Source: Amycolatopsis tolypomycina (lineage in GTDB: Bacteria > Actinomycetota > Actinomycetes > Mycobacteriales > Pseudonocardiaceae). From it: DNA of 64,000 bases. Both the position numbers and the translations under genes were made by a program. Under the pieces are notes generated by a model. The model ran no database searches. It was not told where the DNA came from and worked only from the letters and a program-made list of their open reading frames with translations. Numbering within the stretch: position 1 is the first letter of the stretch; each line of letters opens with the position of its first letter. Below, in pieces: positions 29,027-37,646 of the stretch. The DNA lies in assembly GCF_900105945.1 (NCBI RefSeq), contig NZ_FNSO01000004.1, forward strand, positions 6,576,001 through 6,640,000, given 5' to 3'.

Positions 29027-30643
29027 GTGGACAGAAAGACGCGACGGCGTCGCCTGCTCGGCGCCGGGGCGCTCGCCTCGGTGGCCACGCTGGCCGTCGT
29101 CACCGGCTCCGCGGCGACCACCGCGGACGCCCAGCCGCTGAACCTGTTCCCCGCCCACTGGATCCCGACGTCGACGCCGATCAAGCACGTCGTCGTCATC
29201 TTCGGCGAGAACATCTCGTTCGACCACTACTTCGGCACGTATCCGAACGCGGCCAACACCGACGGCACCCCCTTCACCGCCGCCCACGGCACCCCGAAGG
29301 TCAACGGACTCGACAAGAAGCTCCTGACCGGCAACCCGAACGCCTACAACCCGAAGCGGCTCACGCCCCAGCAGGCGCTGACCTGCGACCAGAACCACAA
29401 CTACGGCGCCGAGCAGGCCGCGTTCAACGGCGGCAAGATGGACAAGTTCGTCGAGAAGACCGAGACGGACAAGTGCACCGGCCAGCCGATCCTGTTCGGC
29501 GAACCGGGCCTGGTCATGGACTACTTCGACGGCAACACCGTCACGGGCATGTGGAACTACGCCCAGCACTACGCGCTGAGCGACAACTCGTTCAACACGG
29601 TGTTCGGCCCGTCGACGCCGGGCGCGCTGAACCTGATCTCGGGCAACACCCACGGCGGCCAGGCGGTCGACCCGGTGACGCACGAGCCGGTCAGCGACGC
29701 CTACGCGGTGCAGTCGCCGGACTCCGACGGCATCGGCACGGTGATCAACGACCCCGACCCGGCCTGGGACGACTGCTCGGACAAGAACCACACGAGCAAG
29801 GACAACCTGGCCACCATGCACGGCCGCAACATCGGTGACCTGCTCAACCAGCGGCACGTGACGTGGGGCTGGTTCCAGGGCGGCTTCCGCCCGACCGGCT
29901 CGGCCAACGGCTACGCGGTGTGCGGCCAGACCCACACGAACGTCGGCGGCAACGCGGTCGTCGACTACAGCCCGCACCACGAGCCGTTCCAGTACTACCC
30001 GTCGACGGCGAACCCGAAGCACCTCCCGCCGTCCTCGGTGCGGGCGATCGGCCAGACCGACCGCGCGAACCACCAGTACGACATCGCGGACTTCGACGAC
30101 GCGCTGCGGGCAGGCTCGATGCCCGCGGTGAGCTTCCTGAAGGCCCCGGAGTACCAGGACGGCCACGCCGGCTACTCGGACCCGCTGGACGAGCAGCAGT
30201 TCGTGGTGAGCGAGATCAACAAGATCCAGCAGTCCCCGGACTGGCAGTCGACGGCGATCGTCCTGGCCTACGACGACTCGGACGGCTGGTACGACCACCA
30301 GAAGTCCCCGATCGTCAACGGCTCGCACGACGCTTCGCAGGACCAGCCGATCTGCACGGCCAAGGCGACGACGGCGGGCACGTACGCGGACCGCTGCGGC
30401 TACGGCCCGCGCCTGCCGCTGCTGGTGGTTTCGCCGTTCAGCAAGGTCAACCACGTCGACCACACGCTGACGGACCAGACCTCGGTGCTGAAGTTCATCG
30501 AGGACAACTGGTTCACCGGCCGCATCGGCGACTCGTCGTTCGACGCGCGCGCCGGCTCGCTGACCGGGATGTTCGATTTCTGGTGGCCGAAGGCGAAGAA
30601 GGTCACCCTCGACCCGAAGACCGGAGCCGTGGTCGGCAAGTAG
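29027..30643 (+). CDS. Secreted phosphoesterase / phospholipase C-like protein
   Basis: 538 residues, exported: RRRRLLGAGALASVATLAV then ADAQ, possibly Tat. Phosphoesterase family of the alkaline-phosphatase superfamily, with HVVVIFGENISFDHYFG at the N terminus, LALSDNSFNTVFGPSTPG-like acceptor region, and the metal-site DDSDGWYDHQ and PFSKVNHVDHTLTDQTSVLK near the end. These enzymes act as phospholipase C or acid phosphatase. GTG start with GAAAGGAA 9 bases upstream. It follows efeB by 28 bp on the same strand, so it may belong to the same operon; a functional link to iron is not obvious. Confidence 0.88.
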   Translation: MDRKTRRRRLLGAGALASVATLAVVTGSAATTADAQPLNLFPAHWIPTSTPIKHVVVIFGENISFDHYFGTYPNAANTDGTPFTAAHGTPKVNGLDKKLLTGNPNAYNPKRLTPQQALTCDQNHNYGAEQAAFNGGKMDKFVEKTETDKCTGQPILFGEPGLVMDYFDGNTVTGMWNYAQHYALSDNSFNTVFGPSTPGALNLISGNTHGGQAVDPVTHEPVSDAYAVQSPDSDGIGTVINDPDPAWDDCSDKNHTSKDNLATMHGRNIGDLLNQRHVTWGWFQGGFRPTGSANGYAVCGQTHTNVGGNAVVDYSPHHEPFQYYPSTANPKHLPPSSVRAIGQTDRANHQYDIADFDDALRAGSMPAVSFLKAPEYQDGHAGYSDPLDEQQFVVSEINKIQQSPDWQSTAIVLAYDDSDGWYDHQKSPIVNGSHDASQDQPICTAKATTAGTYADRCGYGPRLPLLVVSPFSKVNHVDHTLTDQTSVLKFIEDNWFTGRIGDSSFDARAGSLTGMFDFWWPKAKKVTLDPKTGAVVGK

Positions 30644-30657
30644 CGCCCGGCCGCGAC

Positions 30658-30710
30658 GTCATGAACGACTCTTTCATGACATTGGATGACATGAAAGAGT
30701 CGTTCATGAC
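30658..30710. repeat. Palindromic intergenic repeat, ATGAACGAC family, second copy
   Basis: 21-bp perfect arms (30658-30678 and 30690-30710) around an 11-base centre. Each arm is itself GTCATGAA-N7-TTCATGAC. It lies between the convergent phosphoesterase and HATPase genes, where it may act as a two-way terminator. The stop codon of the HATPase gene lies inside the right arm. Confidence 0.85.
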
Positions 30711-31111
30711 ATGCGGTCCAGGTCCCAGGTCAGGGTGACCACCGTGCCGGAATCGCCGGACGTGATGTCCGCGCGGTCGGCACTCGCCCGCAGCAGCAGC
30801 AATCCGCGCCCCCGCAGGGAAACCGGCCGCGGGTCCGGGACCGGCGTGCGCCACTGGCCGTGGTCGGTGATCACCACCTCGAGCCGGCCGGGGTGGACCG
30901 CCGCGTCGATGTCGACCACGCCGGGTGCCGTGTCGTCGTAGGCGTGGTCGGCCACGTTCGCCAGTGCCTCGTAGCTGGCCAGCACGATGTCGGCCGCCCT
31001 GTCCTCGTCGACCCCCGCCGCCAGTACCCACGCCATCAGGTCGTGCCGGAGACGGCGGAGGGCGTCCGGTGCCGCCGGTACGCCGTGGCAGCGAAACGGT
31101 GCCGGCCTCAC
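30704..31111 (-). CDS. Anti-sigma-factor-like HATPase (RsbW/RsbT type)
   Basis: 135 residues, GHKL ATPase of the serine-kinase anti-sigma type: N box EALANVADHAY, an ITDHGQWR segment corresponding to the G1 box, and RGRGLLLLRASAD (G2). Such proteins either bind a sigma factor or phosphorylate a STAS partner. GTG at 31111 overlaps the stop of the STAS gene (GTGA). It is the last gene of a five-gene partner-switching operon. Its stop codon is supplied by the palindromic repeat, so the final residues (RMS) are repeat-derived. Confidence 0.85.
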   Translation of the reverse strand: MRPAPFRCHGVPAAPDALRRLRHDLMAWVLAAGVDEDRAADIVLASYEALANVADHAYDDTAPGVVDIDAAVHPGRLEVVITDHGQWRTPVPDPRPVSLRGRGLLLLRASADRADITSGDSGTVVTLTWDLDRMS

Positions 31112-31494
31112 GTGAGTGCTTCTTCGACGGTCGAATGGACGCCGATCCACGTGTCGAGCCCCGTGGTCCTCAACGGCCCGGACGTCACCGGGGAATCGCT
31201 CACCACGCACAACGCGCGCTCGGCCAGCCTGCGGTGGGCCGCGGCGAGCACCTGCAGCCCCGCCGAGCAGAAGAACGTCACCTCGCGCAGATCGACCACC
31301 AGCTTCTCCGGCCCGCTGGCCAGCACCACGTCGACGACTTCCCCGAACTCCGGCGCGCTGACCAGGTCGATCTCCCCCGCCACGGCCAGCACCGCGGCCC
31401 GGCCCCGCCAGTCGAGCGTCACCGCCAGGTCGGTGGCGGGCAGGTCCGGCGTCGAAGGGGTCACGGCCTCCCATCGTGCCGCACTCCCCGCCAT
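31108..31494 (-). CDS. STAS-domain anti-sigma-factor antagonist
   Basis: 128 residues, STAS fold: VAGEIDLVSAPEF and KLVVDLREVTFFCSAGLQVL, with the likely phosphorylated Ser77 in CSAGL. The unphosphorylated form would bind the HATPase protein encoded next and release its target. ATG at 31494, four bases after the response-regulator stop; a GTG at 31464 is an alternative start. Coupled to the following gene by overlap. Confidence 0.88.
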   Translation of the reverse strand: MAGSAARWEAVTPSTPDLPATDLAVTLDWRGRAAVLAVAGEIDLVSAPEFGEVVDVVLASGPEKLVVDLREVTFFCSAGLQVLAAAHRRLAERALCVVSDSPVTSGPLRTTGLDTWIGVHSTVEEALT

Positions 31495-31498
31495 CCGG

Positions 31499-31939
31499 CT
31501 ACCGGGGCGGGAGTTTCACGACCGTCACCCAGAAATCGTCGATCTTCCGGACCACCTCGACGAACTTCTCGAAGTCGACCGGCTTGGTGACGTAGGCGTT
31601 GGCGTGCAGCTCGTAGCTGCGCAGGATGTCCTCCTCCGCTTCGGACGTCGTCAGCACGACCACCGGGATCGTGCACAGCACGGGGTCCTGCTTGATCTCG
31701 CCGAGCAGCTCCCGGCCGTCCTTGCGGGGCAGGTTGAGGTCGAGCAGGATCAACCCCGGCCGCGGCGCCGCCCCGAACGGCCCTTCCCGCTTCAGGAACC
31801 GCATCGCCTCGACGCCGTCCTCCGCGACGTGCAGCGGGTTGCGGATCTTGTGGTGCGCGAACGCTTCCCGGGTCATCAGGACGTCACCGGGGTCGTCCTC
31901 GACGAGCAGGATGTCGATCGGCGCGGGCGCCTGCGTCAT
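31499..31939 (-). CDS. Single-domain response regulator (Rcp1-like)
   Basis: 146 residues, receiver only: [12 protein letters not shown], phospho-acceptor Asp67 in [13 protein letters not shown], Thr in [10 protein letters not shown] and Lys in [11 protein letters not shown]. This is the Rcp1/CheY-like group usually found next to phytochrome-type histidine kinases. ATG at 31939 overlaps the kinase stop (ATGA). It lacks an output domain, so it probably relays phosphate or acts on a partner in this operon. Confidence 0.88.
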   Translation of the reverse strand: MTQAPAPIDILLVEDDPGDVLMTREAFAHHKIRNPLHVAEDGVEAMRFLKREGPFGAAPRPGLILLDLNLPRKDGRELLGEIKQDPVLCTIPVVVLTTSEAEEDILRSYELHANAYVTKPVDFEKFVEVVRKIDDFWVTVVKLPPR

Positions 31940-33513
31940 ACGGTTCCCCTGTTTCCGGGAGCGGGGTTTTCGACGGCCGGCAGGGTGAAGCGGAACGTCG
32001 TGGCTTCGGCCTCGGTGTCGAGCCAGATCCGGCCGCCGTGGTACTCGACGATCCGGCGGCACAGGGCCAGCCCGATGCCGGTGCCCGGGTACGCCGAGCG
32101 CGTGTGCAGCCGCTGGAACAGCGCGAACACCCGTTCGGCGTACTCGGCGTCGATGCCGATCCCGTTGTCCACCACGGAGAACACCCAGTCGTCGCCGTCG
32201 CGCTCGGCGGTGACCCGCACTTCCGGCGGCGCCTCGCCCTTGAACTTCAGCGCGTTGCCGATGAGGTTCTGGAACACGGCCGTCATCAGCGCCGGCTCGA
32301 CGCGCACCTCGGGCAGGTCGCCGCGGCTGACCTTGCCGCCGCTCAGCGAGAGCGCGACCTCGAGGTTCGCGATGGCGTCGTCGGCGAGCGCGCCCGCGTC
32401 GGCCACGACGTGCTCGCCCGGTTTCCGGCCGACCCGCGAGAACGCCAGCAGGTCGTTGATCAGGACCTGCATCCGCTTCGCGCCGTCGACGGCGTACTCG
32501 ATGTACTGCTCGCCGCGTTCGTCGAGCAGGCCCTGGTACCGCCGCTGGAGCAGCTGGCAGAAGCTGGCCACCTTCCGCAGCGGCTCCTGCAGGTCGTGCG
32601 AAGCGACGTAGGCGAACTGCTCGAGGTCGGCGTTGGACCGTTCGAGCTCGCGCGTGCGGCGGTCCAGCAGGGCGTTGGACTGCTCCGCCTCCTGCGTCCG
32701 CCGGTCCAGCAGCGCGTGCGCTCGCTCGAGCTCGGCGACCTCGTCGAGGATGCGCTGCCGCATCGCCTCGACGTCGGCGCCGAGCTGGGCGATCTCGCGT
32801 GGCCCGCTCCCGCGCACCGGGTGGTGGACATCGGAGTCGGCGACCCGGCGGACCTCCCCGGCCAGCCGCAGCAGCGGCCGGGTGATGACCTGCCGCAGCC
32901 CGAAGAACAGCATCGCGAACAGCAGCAGGACCAGCACGGCGACGGCGACGAACATCGCGTTGAGGAAGCTCGCCGCCGCGTCCAGCTCGGCGCGGCCGGT
33001 GTCGCGGATCGCGGCGAGGTGGTCGAGCTGGGTGTCGAGCGCCCGGCGCACGTCGACGAACAGCGTCCGCCCGCGCTCGACCTGGTCCGCGGTGACCGGG
33101 GGCGCGCCGGGGGCGATGGTCGGCGCGGCCGCCTCCTGCCAGGCGGTGGCCGCCCGGACCACGGCGTCGAGGTCGTCGCCGATCTGGGTGCCCGTGGTCG
33201 CGCCGAGCTGCCGCAGCTGCGTGACGGCGTCGGCCTGCGCGCGGAGGCCGTCGGTGTAGGGGACGAGGAACGCCGGCTGCCGGCCGAGCTGGTAGCCGCG
33301 GACCCCGCTTTCCTGGTTCAGCAGCGCCGTGGACAGCTGGCTGGCGGCCAGGCGCTGCGGCGCGATCACGTCGAGCAGGCGGGTCCGGGCGTCGGTGAGG
33401 TTGTTCAGCGCGATCCCGGCGGCGACCAGTGCGGCGACCAGCAGCACGGTCTCGACGGCGGCAAGCAGCGCCAGCCGGCGGCGGATCGGCCGGCCGCGGA
33501 CGTCAGCGCTCAT
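31936..33513 (-). CDS. Membrane histidine kinase with CHASE3-like sensor
   Basis: 525 residues. Two membrane segments (near 15-37 [20 protein letters not shown], and near 185-207) enclose a CHASE3-like domain with [18 protein letters not shown]-like linker and coiled coil follow. The HisKA domain carries the phospho-His in [12 protein letters not shown], the HATPase [20 protein letters not shown] and [15 protein letters not shown] at 33513; its first 11 bp overlap the phosphatase gene. In the same operon as an Rcp1-like regulator and the switch proteins, so it likely feeds the partner-switch. Confidence 0.9.
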   Translation of the reverse strand: MSADVRGRPIRRRLALLAAVETVLLVAALVAAGIALNNLTDARTRLLDVIAPQRLAASQLSTALLNQESGVRGYQLGRQPAFLVPYTDGLRAQADAVTQLRQLGATTGTQIGDDLDAVVRAATAWQEAAAPTIAPGAPPVTADQVERGRTLFVDVRRALDTQLDHLAAIRDTGRAELDAAASFLNAMFVAVAVLVLLLFAMLFFGLRQVITRPLLRLAGEVRRVADSDVHHPVRGSGPREIAQLGADVEAMRQRILDEVAELERAHALLDRRTQEAEQSNALLDRRTRELERSNADLEQFAYVASHDLQEPLRKVASFCQLLQRRYQGLLDERGEQYIEYAVDGAKRMQVLINDLLAFSRVGRKPGEHVVADAGALADDAIANLEVALSLSGGKVSRGDLPEVRVEPALMTAVFQNLIGNALKFKGEAPPEVRVTAERDGDDWVFSVVDNGIGIDAEYAERVFALFQRLHTRSAYPGTGIGLALCRRIVEYHGGRIWLDTEAEATTFRFTLPAVENPAPGNRGTV

Positions 33514-34735
33514 CGGCCTCGGCTTCCGGGTCGTGGGCTTCCGGGTCGTGGGCTTCCGGGTCGTGGCTGAGCAGGGCGAGCGCGACGTCGTCGTCGAGCG
33601 GGCCGGAGTTGAGCCGTTCGGCACGGGCGATCAGCTCGTCGAGCAGGGCCCGGCCGTGCAGCCCGGTCGTGTGCTGGATGTCGAGCACGAGGGCGGCCAT
33701 CCGCTCGTGGCCCAGGCGTTCGGACCCGGCGCCGACGCGGCCCTCGAACACGCCGTCGGTGTACAGCAGCAGCGACCACCCCGGCTCCAGCGGCACTTCC
33801 AGGGAGTCCCACTTCGCGCCTTCGACGACGCCGAGCGGGACGCCGAGGCGCTCGCCGGAGAGCAGGTGCCCGTCGCCGGGGGTGAGCAGCAGCGGTGGCA
33901 GGTGCCCGGCCAGCGACAGGCGCAGGGATCTTCGGTCCGGCGCGACGACGACCATGCAGACGGTGGCGAACAGCGGCTCGATCCGCTCGTGCACCAGTAC
34001 CCGCTCGACCATGCTCAGCACGTCGGGCATCGGCAGGCCGGCCATCACGAGCGAGCGCCACGCGATCCGCAGCGCGACGCCGAGCGCGGCCTCGTCCGGG
34101 CCGTGGCCGCAGACGTCGCCGATCATCATGTGGACCGTGCCGTCGGCGAGCTCGATGGCGTCGTAGAAGTCGCCGCCGAGCAGGGAGCCGTTGCGGCCGG
34201 GCCGGTAGCGGGCGGCCAGGTCGAGGTGCCGGTCGCGCAGCAGCGGGCTGGGCAGCAGGCCGCGTTCGAGGCGGGCGTTCTCCCGCGCGAGCAGCTGCTG
34301 CTGGAGGAACTGCTGCTCGACCTGCTCGGCGCGCTTGCGTTCGCGGGCGAACCGCAGCGCCTTCACCAGCAGCGGACCGTCGACCTGGTCCTTGACGAGG
34401 TAGTCCTGCGCGCCGGCGGCGACCGCGGCGACGCCGGTGGCCTGGTCGTGCTGGCCGGTCAGGACGACCACCGCGACCCCGGGCGCGTGCTGCCCGAGCT
34501 TGGTCAGCCCGGACAGGCCCATCGCGTCGGGCAGCTGCAGGTCGAGCACGACGCAGTCGGCGGTGAGCGGGCCGCCGAGCGCGGCGCTGAGCGTCTCGAC
34601 GCGTTCGAGTGAGTACGGCGTGGCCGTGTCCGCCAGCATCTCCTCGACGAGCAGCGCGTCGCCGTCGTCGTCCTCGATCAGCAGCACCCGCAGGCGCGTG
34701 CGGGGATCCCACGATGAGTCGAGCGCGGCGGTCAC
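33503..34735 (-). CDS. Response regulator-PP2C phosphatase (RsbU/SpoIIE-like)
   Basis: 410 residues. N-terminal receiver (LLIEDDDGDALLV, Asp65 in VVLDLQLPDAMG, Lys in DYLVKDQ), a coiled-coil connector, then a SpoIIE/PP2C phosphatase domain with LGGDFYDA, GDVCGHGPDEAA and DDDVALALL. It should dephosphorylate the STAS antagonist encoded downstream when its receiver is phosphorylated. GTG start. The C terminus carries three repeats of HDPEA encoded by a 15-bp tandem repeat, just before the kinase start. First gene of the operon. Confidence 0.9.
   Translation of the reverse strand: MTAALDSSWDPRTRLRVLLIEDDDGDALLVEEMLADTATPYSLERVETLSAALGGPLTADCVVLDLQLPDAMGLSGLTKLGQHAPGVAVVVLTGQHDQATGVAAVAAGAQDYLVKDQVDGPLLVKALRFARERKRAEQVEQQFLQQQLLARENARLERGLLPSPLLRDRHLDLAARYRPGRNGSLLGGDFYDAIELADGTVHMMIGDVCGHGPDEAALGVALRIAWRSLVMAGLPMPDVLSMVERVLVHERIEPLFATVCMVVVAPDRRSLRLSLAGHLPPLLLTPGDGHLLSGERLGVPLGVVEGAKWDSLEVPLEPGWSLLLYTDGVFEGRVGAGSERLGHERMAALVLDIQHTTGLHGRALLDELIARAERLNSGPLDDDVALALLSHDPEAHDPEAHDPEAEADER
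33521..33565. repeat. Three perfect 15-bp tandem repeats in the PP2C gene
   Basis: The unit GGCTTCCGGGTCGTG occurs three times head to tail and encodes HDPEA repeats at the C-terminal end of the phosphatase, a spot where copy-number changes would keep the frame. Confidence 0.9.
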
Positions 34736-34916
34736 CGGCGTCTCCCGTTCGGCTGCTCTTGAGCCAGCACATCCAGACGATCAACCCTAGCGGCACCGGC
34801 GACGCCTACGGCCGCGAAACCGGTCCCACGGGGGTAGCGTTTTATAGCACCCCGATGTGACACCGGGTCGATAACGGTTCGGGTTACGTCCGTGCCGGAA
34901 CCGGGCATACCGCGCA

Positions 34917-34922
34917 TACGCT
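34917..34922 (+). promoter_or_regulatory. -10 element TACGCT for a leaderless gene
   Basis: TACGCT fits TANNNT and ends 6 bases before the ATG at 34929, with no ribosome-binding site between them. The 193-bp gap 34736-34928 also carries the start region of the PP2C operon, including a TATAAA on the minus strand near 34843-34848. Confidence 0.45.
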
Positions 34923-34928
34923 GCGCGG

Positions 34929-35285
34929 ATGGCCCGGTCAGCCGCTCTCGCCTGGTGGGCCGCGACGGCGTGCTGGTTCCTCGGGACGCTCGCCGGCCGA
35001 CTGACGGGCAGCCACACCGAGATCACCGGCGCCGTCCCGCTGCCGGTCGCGGTGCTCGTGTTCGCGCTCTGCGCCGGCCTCTGGGCACTGCTCGTCTACG
35101 GCGCGTACCGGGGCCTGAAGGGCGCTCGGGTGGTGCTGGCGGTCGCGGGTGGGCTCGCCATCGTGGGATTGGTGGCGCAGCTCGTCGGCGACGTCGTGAC
35201 GCGCAACCTCGTGCACGGCGGGTTGTTCCTGGCCGCGCTGGTCCTCGCGGGAGCCGGGTTCACGCTGATGTTCCGGGACCGCTGA
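34929..35285 (+). CDS. Small four-helix membrane protein
   Basis: 118 residues with four hydrophobic segments (near 5-24, 36-57, 66-86 and 93-113; e.g. VAVLVFALCAGLWALLVYGAY). No catalytic or binding motif. The gene probably has a leaderless mRNA. It stands alone, ending 4 bp before the convergent secreted protein gene. No family recognised. Confidence 0.7.
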   Translation: MARSAALAWWAATACWFLGTLAGRLTGSHTEITGAVPLPVAVLVFALCAGLWALLVYGAYRGLKGARVVLAVAGGLAIVGLVAQLVGDVVTRNLVHGGLFLAALVLAGAGFTLMFRDR

Positions 35286-35289
35286 GCGG

Positions 35290-36351
35290 TCAGCGCGCGG
35301 TCAACGTCAGCGCGAACGTGTTCCCCTCGCCCTGGACCAGGGAGCTCAGGTACGCGGTGAACGCACCGCAGCCGGCCAGCGGCGGGATCGCGTACGTGCC
35401 GGTGACCGGGCCGCCCGTCGCGAGGGCGAACCCGGGCCCGGTCCGCAGGTCGACCGGGATGGGCGCGCTCGCGCGGCAGCCGGCGTCCGCGACCGGCAGG
35501 CCGAAGAGCGTCACCTGCGGCACGGCCAGGGCCAGCTTCGCGTGCGCGACGAAGCCGTCGCCGAGTTCGCCCGTCTGCGGGCCGTCCGGCGTGAACTGCA
35601 GGTCCGCGGTGCCGGGCACGAACCCGAACACCTTGAACTCCGCCCGCGTCCGGTCGAACGCCGGGCTGAACGACGGCACCGCGAAGGCGCCCGAGAGCGG
35701 CGCGGTCGCCCCGAGCGCCTTCAGCGTCGTCGAGCCCGTGACGCCGTAGTCGTGGGCAGCAGGGCCGCCCAGGTCGAAACTCAGCAGCACCGGGTCCTGG
35801 CCGGGGTCGAGCGTGCAGTCCGAGGTGAACGAGCCGAGCCCGGTGGCCGAGCCGTCGGCCTTCTTCGGCGTGAGCCGGGTGCTGAAGTTCCCGATGGTCA
35901 GGGTGGTCTTCCCCGCGTTCGGCAGCTGCACCGGCGGGACCGAGCCGGACGCGTTCGTGGTGAACGGTCCCGAGGCCGGCACCGCCGTCTTCGCCACCGT
36001 CAGCGGCAGGGCGAGCGGCAGCGTCAGCGAGCCGTTGGCCAGCGTCACCCCTGCGGACGCCGTCCCTTCGATGCTCGCCGCCCCGACCAGGGCCAGGCCG
36101 CGCGTCGACTTGTCCGGCACGGTCACCGCGACCGCGAGGTCCACCGTCGTGAACGTGCCGCCGGGCGCGGACGGCACTTCGAACGACGCCTTGATCTCGA
36201 CGTCCAGCTTCTGCAGCCCGATCAACGGGAACGGGCAGGTGAAACCCAGCTTCTTGGCGATCGGCGTCGACGCCGCCGCGGGCGCGGCGAGGGCGACAGC
36301 GATGGCGAAAGCGAGCACGCAGGCGGCGAGCAGCGACCGGGCGATCCGCAC
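35290..36351 (-). CDS. Secreted DUF6801-like protein, no linker
   Basis: 353 residues. Signal peptide (ARSLLAACVLAFAIAVALAAPAAA). The mature protein starts with LGFTCPFPLIGLQKLDVEI, the same N-terminal motif as two other proteins here; I assign it tentatively to the DUF6801-type group. A second half begins near HDYGVTGSTTLKALG and ends GCGAFTAYLSSLVQGEGN. Two Cys of the C-terminal half (AGCRA and AGCGAF) are shared with all four paralogues and may form a disulphide. No Thr/Pro linker joins the halves. GTG at 36351 has GGAAGGA 7 bases upstream. Function unknown; probably an envelope protein. Confidence 0.8.
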   Translation of the reverse strand: MRIARSLLAACVLAFAIAVALAAPAAASTPIAKKLGFTCPFPLIGLQKLDVEIKASFEVPSAPGGTFTTVDLAVAVTVPDKSTRGLALVGAASIEGTASAGVTLANGSLTLPLALPLTVAKTAVPASGPFTTNASGSVPPVQLPNAGKTTLTIGNFSTRLTPKKADGSATGLGSFTSDCTLDPGQDPVLLSFDLGGPAAHDYGVTGSTTLKALGATAPLSGAFAVPSFSPAFDRTRAEFKVFGFVPGTADLQFTPDGPQTGELGDGFVAHAKLALAVPQVTLFGLPVADAGCRASAPIPVDLRTGPGFALATGGPVTGTYAIPPLAGCGAFTAYLSSLVQGEGNTFALTLTAR

Positions 36352-36425
36352 GGGTAGTCCTTCCGGGGCATGGCACCGGCCCCCGCCGCGGCACGGTCGG
36401 CGCGCAGCGGGGGCCGGCAGCTCGG

Positions 36426-37646
36426 TCACTTCTTGGTGAGGGTGAGGTTCAGCGAGTTGCCGTCGCTCTTGGCGAAAGCGCTGATGATGTCGTTGAACGA
36501 GCCGCAGTTCTGCAGCGCGGACAGCGAGTAGGTGCCCGACAGCTTGCCGCCCTTGAGCAGGTCGAAGTCGGGACCGGTGGTCATTTCGCTGGTCGAGGGG
36601 CTGACCGTGCCGCACTTCGGGTCGGTGCTGATCGGGATGCCGAACAGGTTGACCGTGGTGAGGAACGTGTCGAACTTGATGTGCGCCTTGAAGCCGGTGC
36701 CCACCAGCTCACCGGTCTGCGGGCCGTTCTGCACGACCTTGACGTCCGAGCTGCCCTGCAGGAAGCCGAACAGCTTGAAGTCGGTGTGCGTCGGGTTCAG
36801 CTGCAGGCTCCCGGTGAACGTCTTGGCCGACAGGTTGACGTCGGCGTCGAACGAGCCGGTGATCGGCGCGGTGCTGCCGAGCGACTTCAGGGCCGTCTGC
36901 CCGGTGATGCCGAAGGAGTACTTGATGCCCCCGCCCGGCGGCGTGGTCGTGGGCGGGGTCGTCACCGGCGGCGTGGTCACCGGCGGCGTCGTGACGGGCG
37001 GCGTGGTCACCGGCGGCGTGGTCGTCGGCCCGCCACCGCCGTTGATGGTGATCGTGGCCAGGGTGTTGTTCTGGCCGCTGTCCTGCGTGCAGGGCGCGTC
37101 GATCGTGCCGTCCGGCGTGATGCCGGTGACCGAGCCGTCGGCCTTGCGCGGGGTGACCTTGAGGTTCAGGTCACCCACGGTGATCTTCGCCTGGCCGGCC
37201 TGGGTGAACGTCAGCGACGGCGTCTTGCCCGCGGCGTTGATGTTCATTTCCCCGGACGCCGGGATGTTCGTCTTGTCCAGCGTGATCGGCACGCTGACCG
37301 GCAGGTTGAGGCTCGGCGCGGCGACGGTCGCGCTCGCCGTGGCGGTGCCTTCCAGCGTGGTGGCGCCGATCAAGCTCAGGCCGCTGACGGTGTCCGCGTT
37401 GATGGTGGACACGGCCTTGATGTCGAACGCGCCGGTCGGCTGCCCGGTGTTCACCGTGGTCGGCAGGTCGGTGTTGATCACCACCTTCAGCGACTGCGAA
37501 CCCACCAGCGGGAAGGTGCAGTGGTAGTTCAGCGTCAGCGAAATCGGGTCGGCGGCGCCGGCCTGTGCGCCGACGACGAGCGCGCCGGCGACGAGCCCGG
37601 CCGCCGCGGCCACGACCGTCAACTTCTTTCCTCTTGGGTGACTCAC
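36426..37646 (-). CDS. Secreted DUF6801-like protein with short Thr/Pro linker
   Basis: 406 residues. Signal peptide to QAGA; then the N domain (LTLNYHCTFPLVGSQSLKVV), a linker of about 25 residues made of TTPPV repeats, and the C domain (IKYSFGITGQTALKSLGST, ending LTLTKK). The GTG at 37646 is taken because GGAAGGA lies 6 bases before it; an ATG 21 bp upstream is the alternative. It is 74 bp upstream of the shorter paralogue on the same strand, so the two are likely co-transcribed. A palindrome sits just before the start. Confidence 0.82.
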   Translation of the reverse strand: MSHPRGKKLTVVAAAAGLVAGALVVGAQAGAADPISLTLNYHCTFPLVGSQSLKVVINTDLPTTVNTGQPTGAFDIKAVSTINADTVSGLSLIGATTLEGTATASATVAAPSLNLPVSVPITLDKTNIPASGEMNINAAGKTPSLTFTQAGQAKITVGDLNLKVTPRKADGSVTGITPDGTIDAPCTQDSGQNNTLATITINGGGGPTTTPPVTTPPVTTPPVTTPPVTTPPTTTPPGGGIKYSFGITGQTALKSLGSTAPITGSFDADVNLSAKTFTGSLQLNPTHTDFKLFGFLQGSSDVKVVQNGPQTGELVGTGFKAHIKFDTFLTTVNLFGIPISTDPKCGTVSPSTSEMTTGPDFDLLKGGKLSGTYSLSALQNCGSFNDIISAFAKSDGNSLNLTLTKK

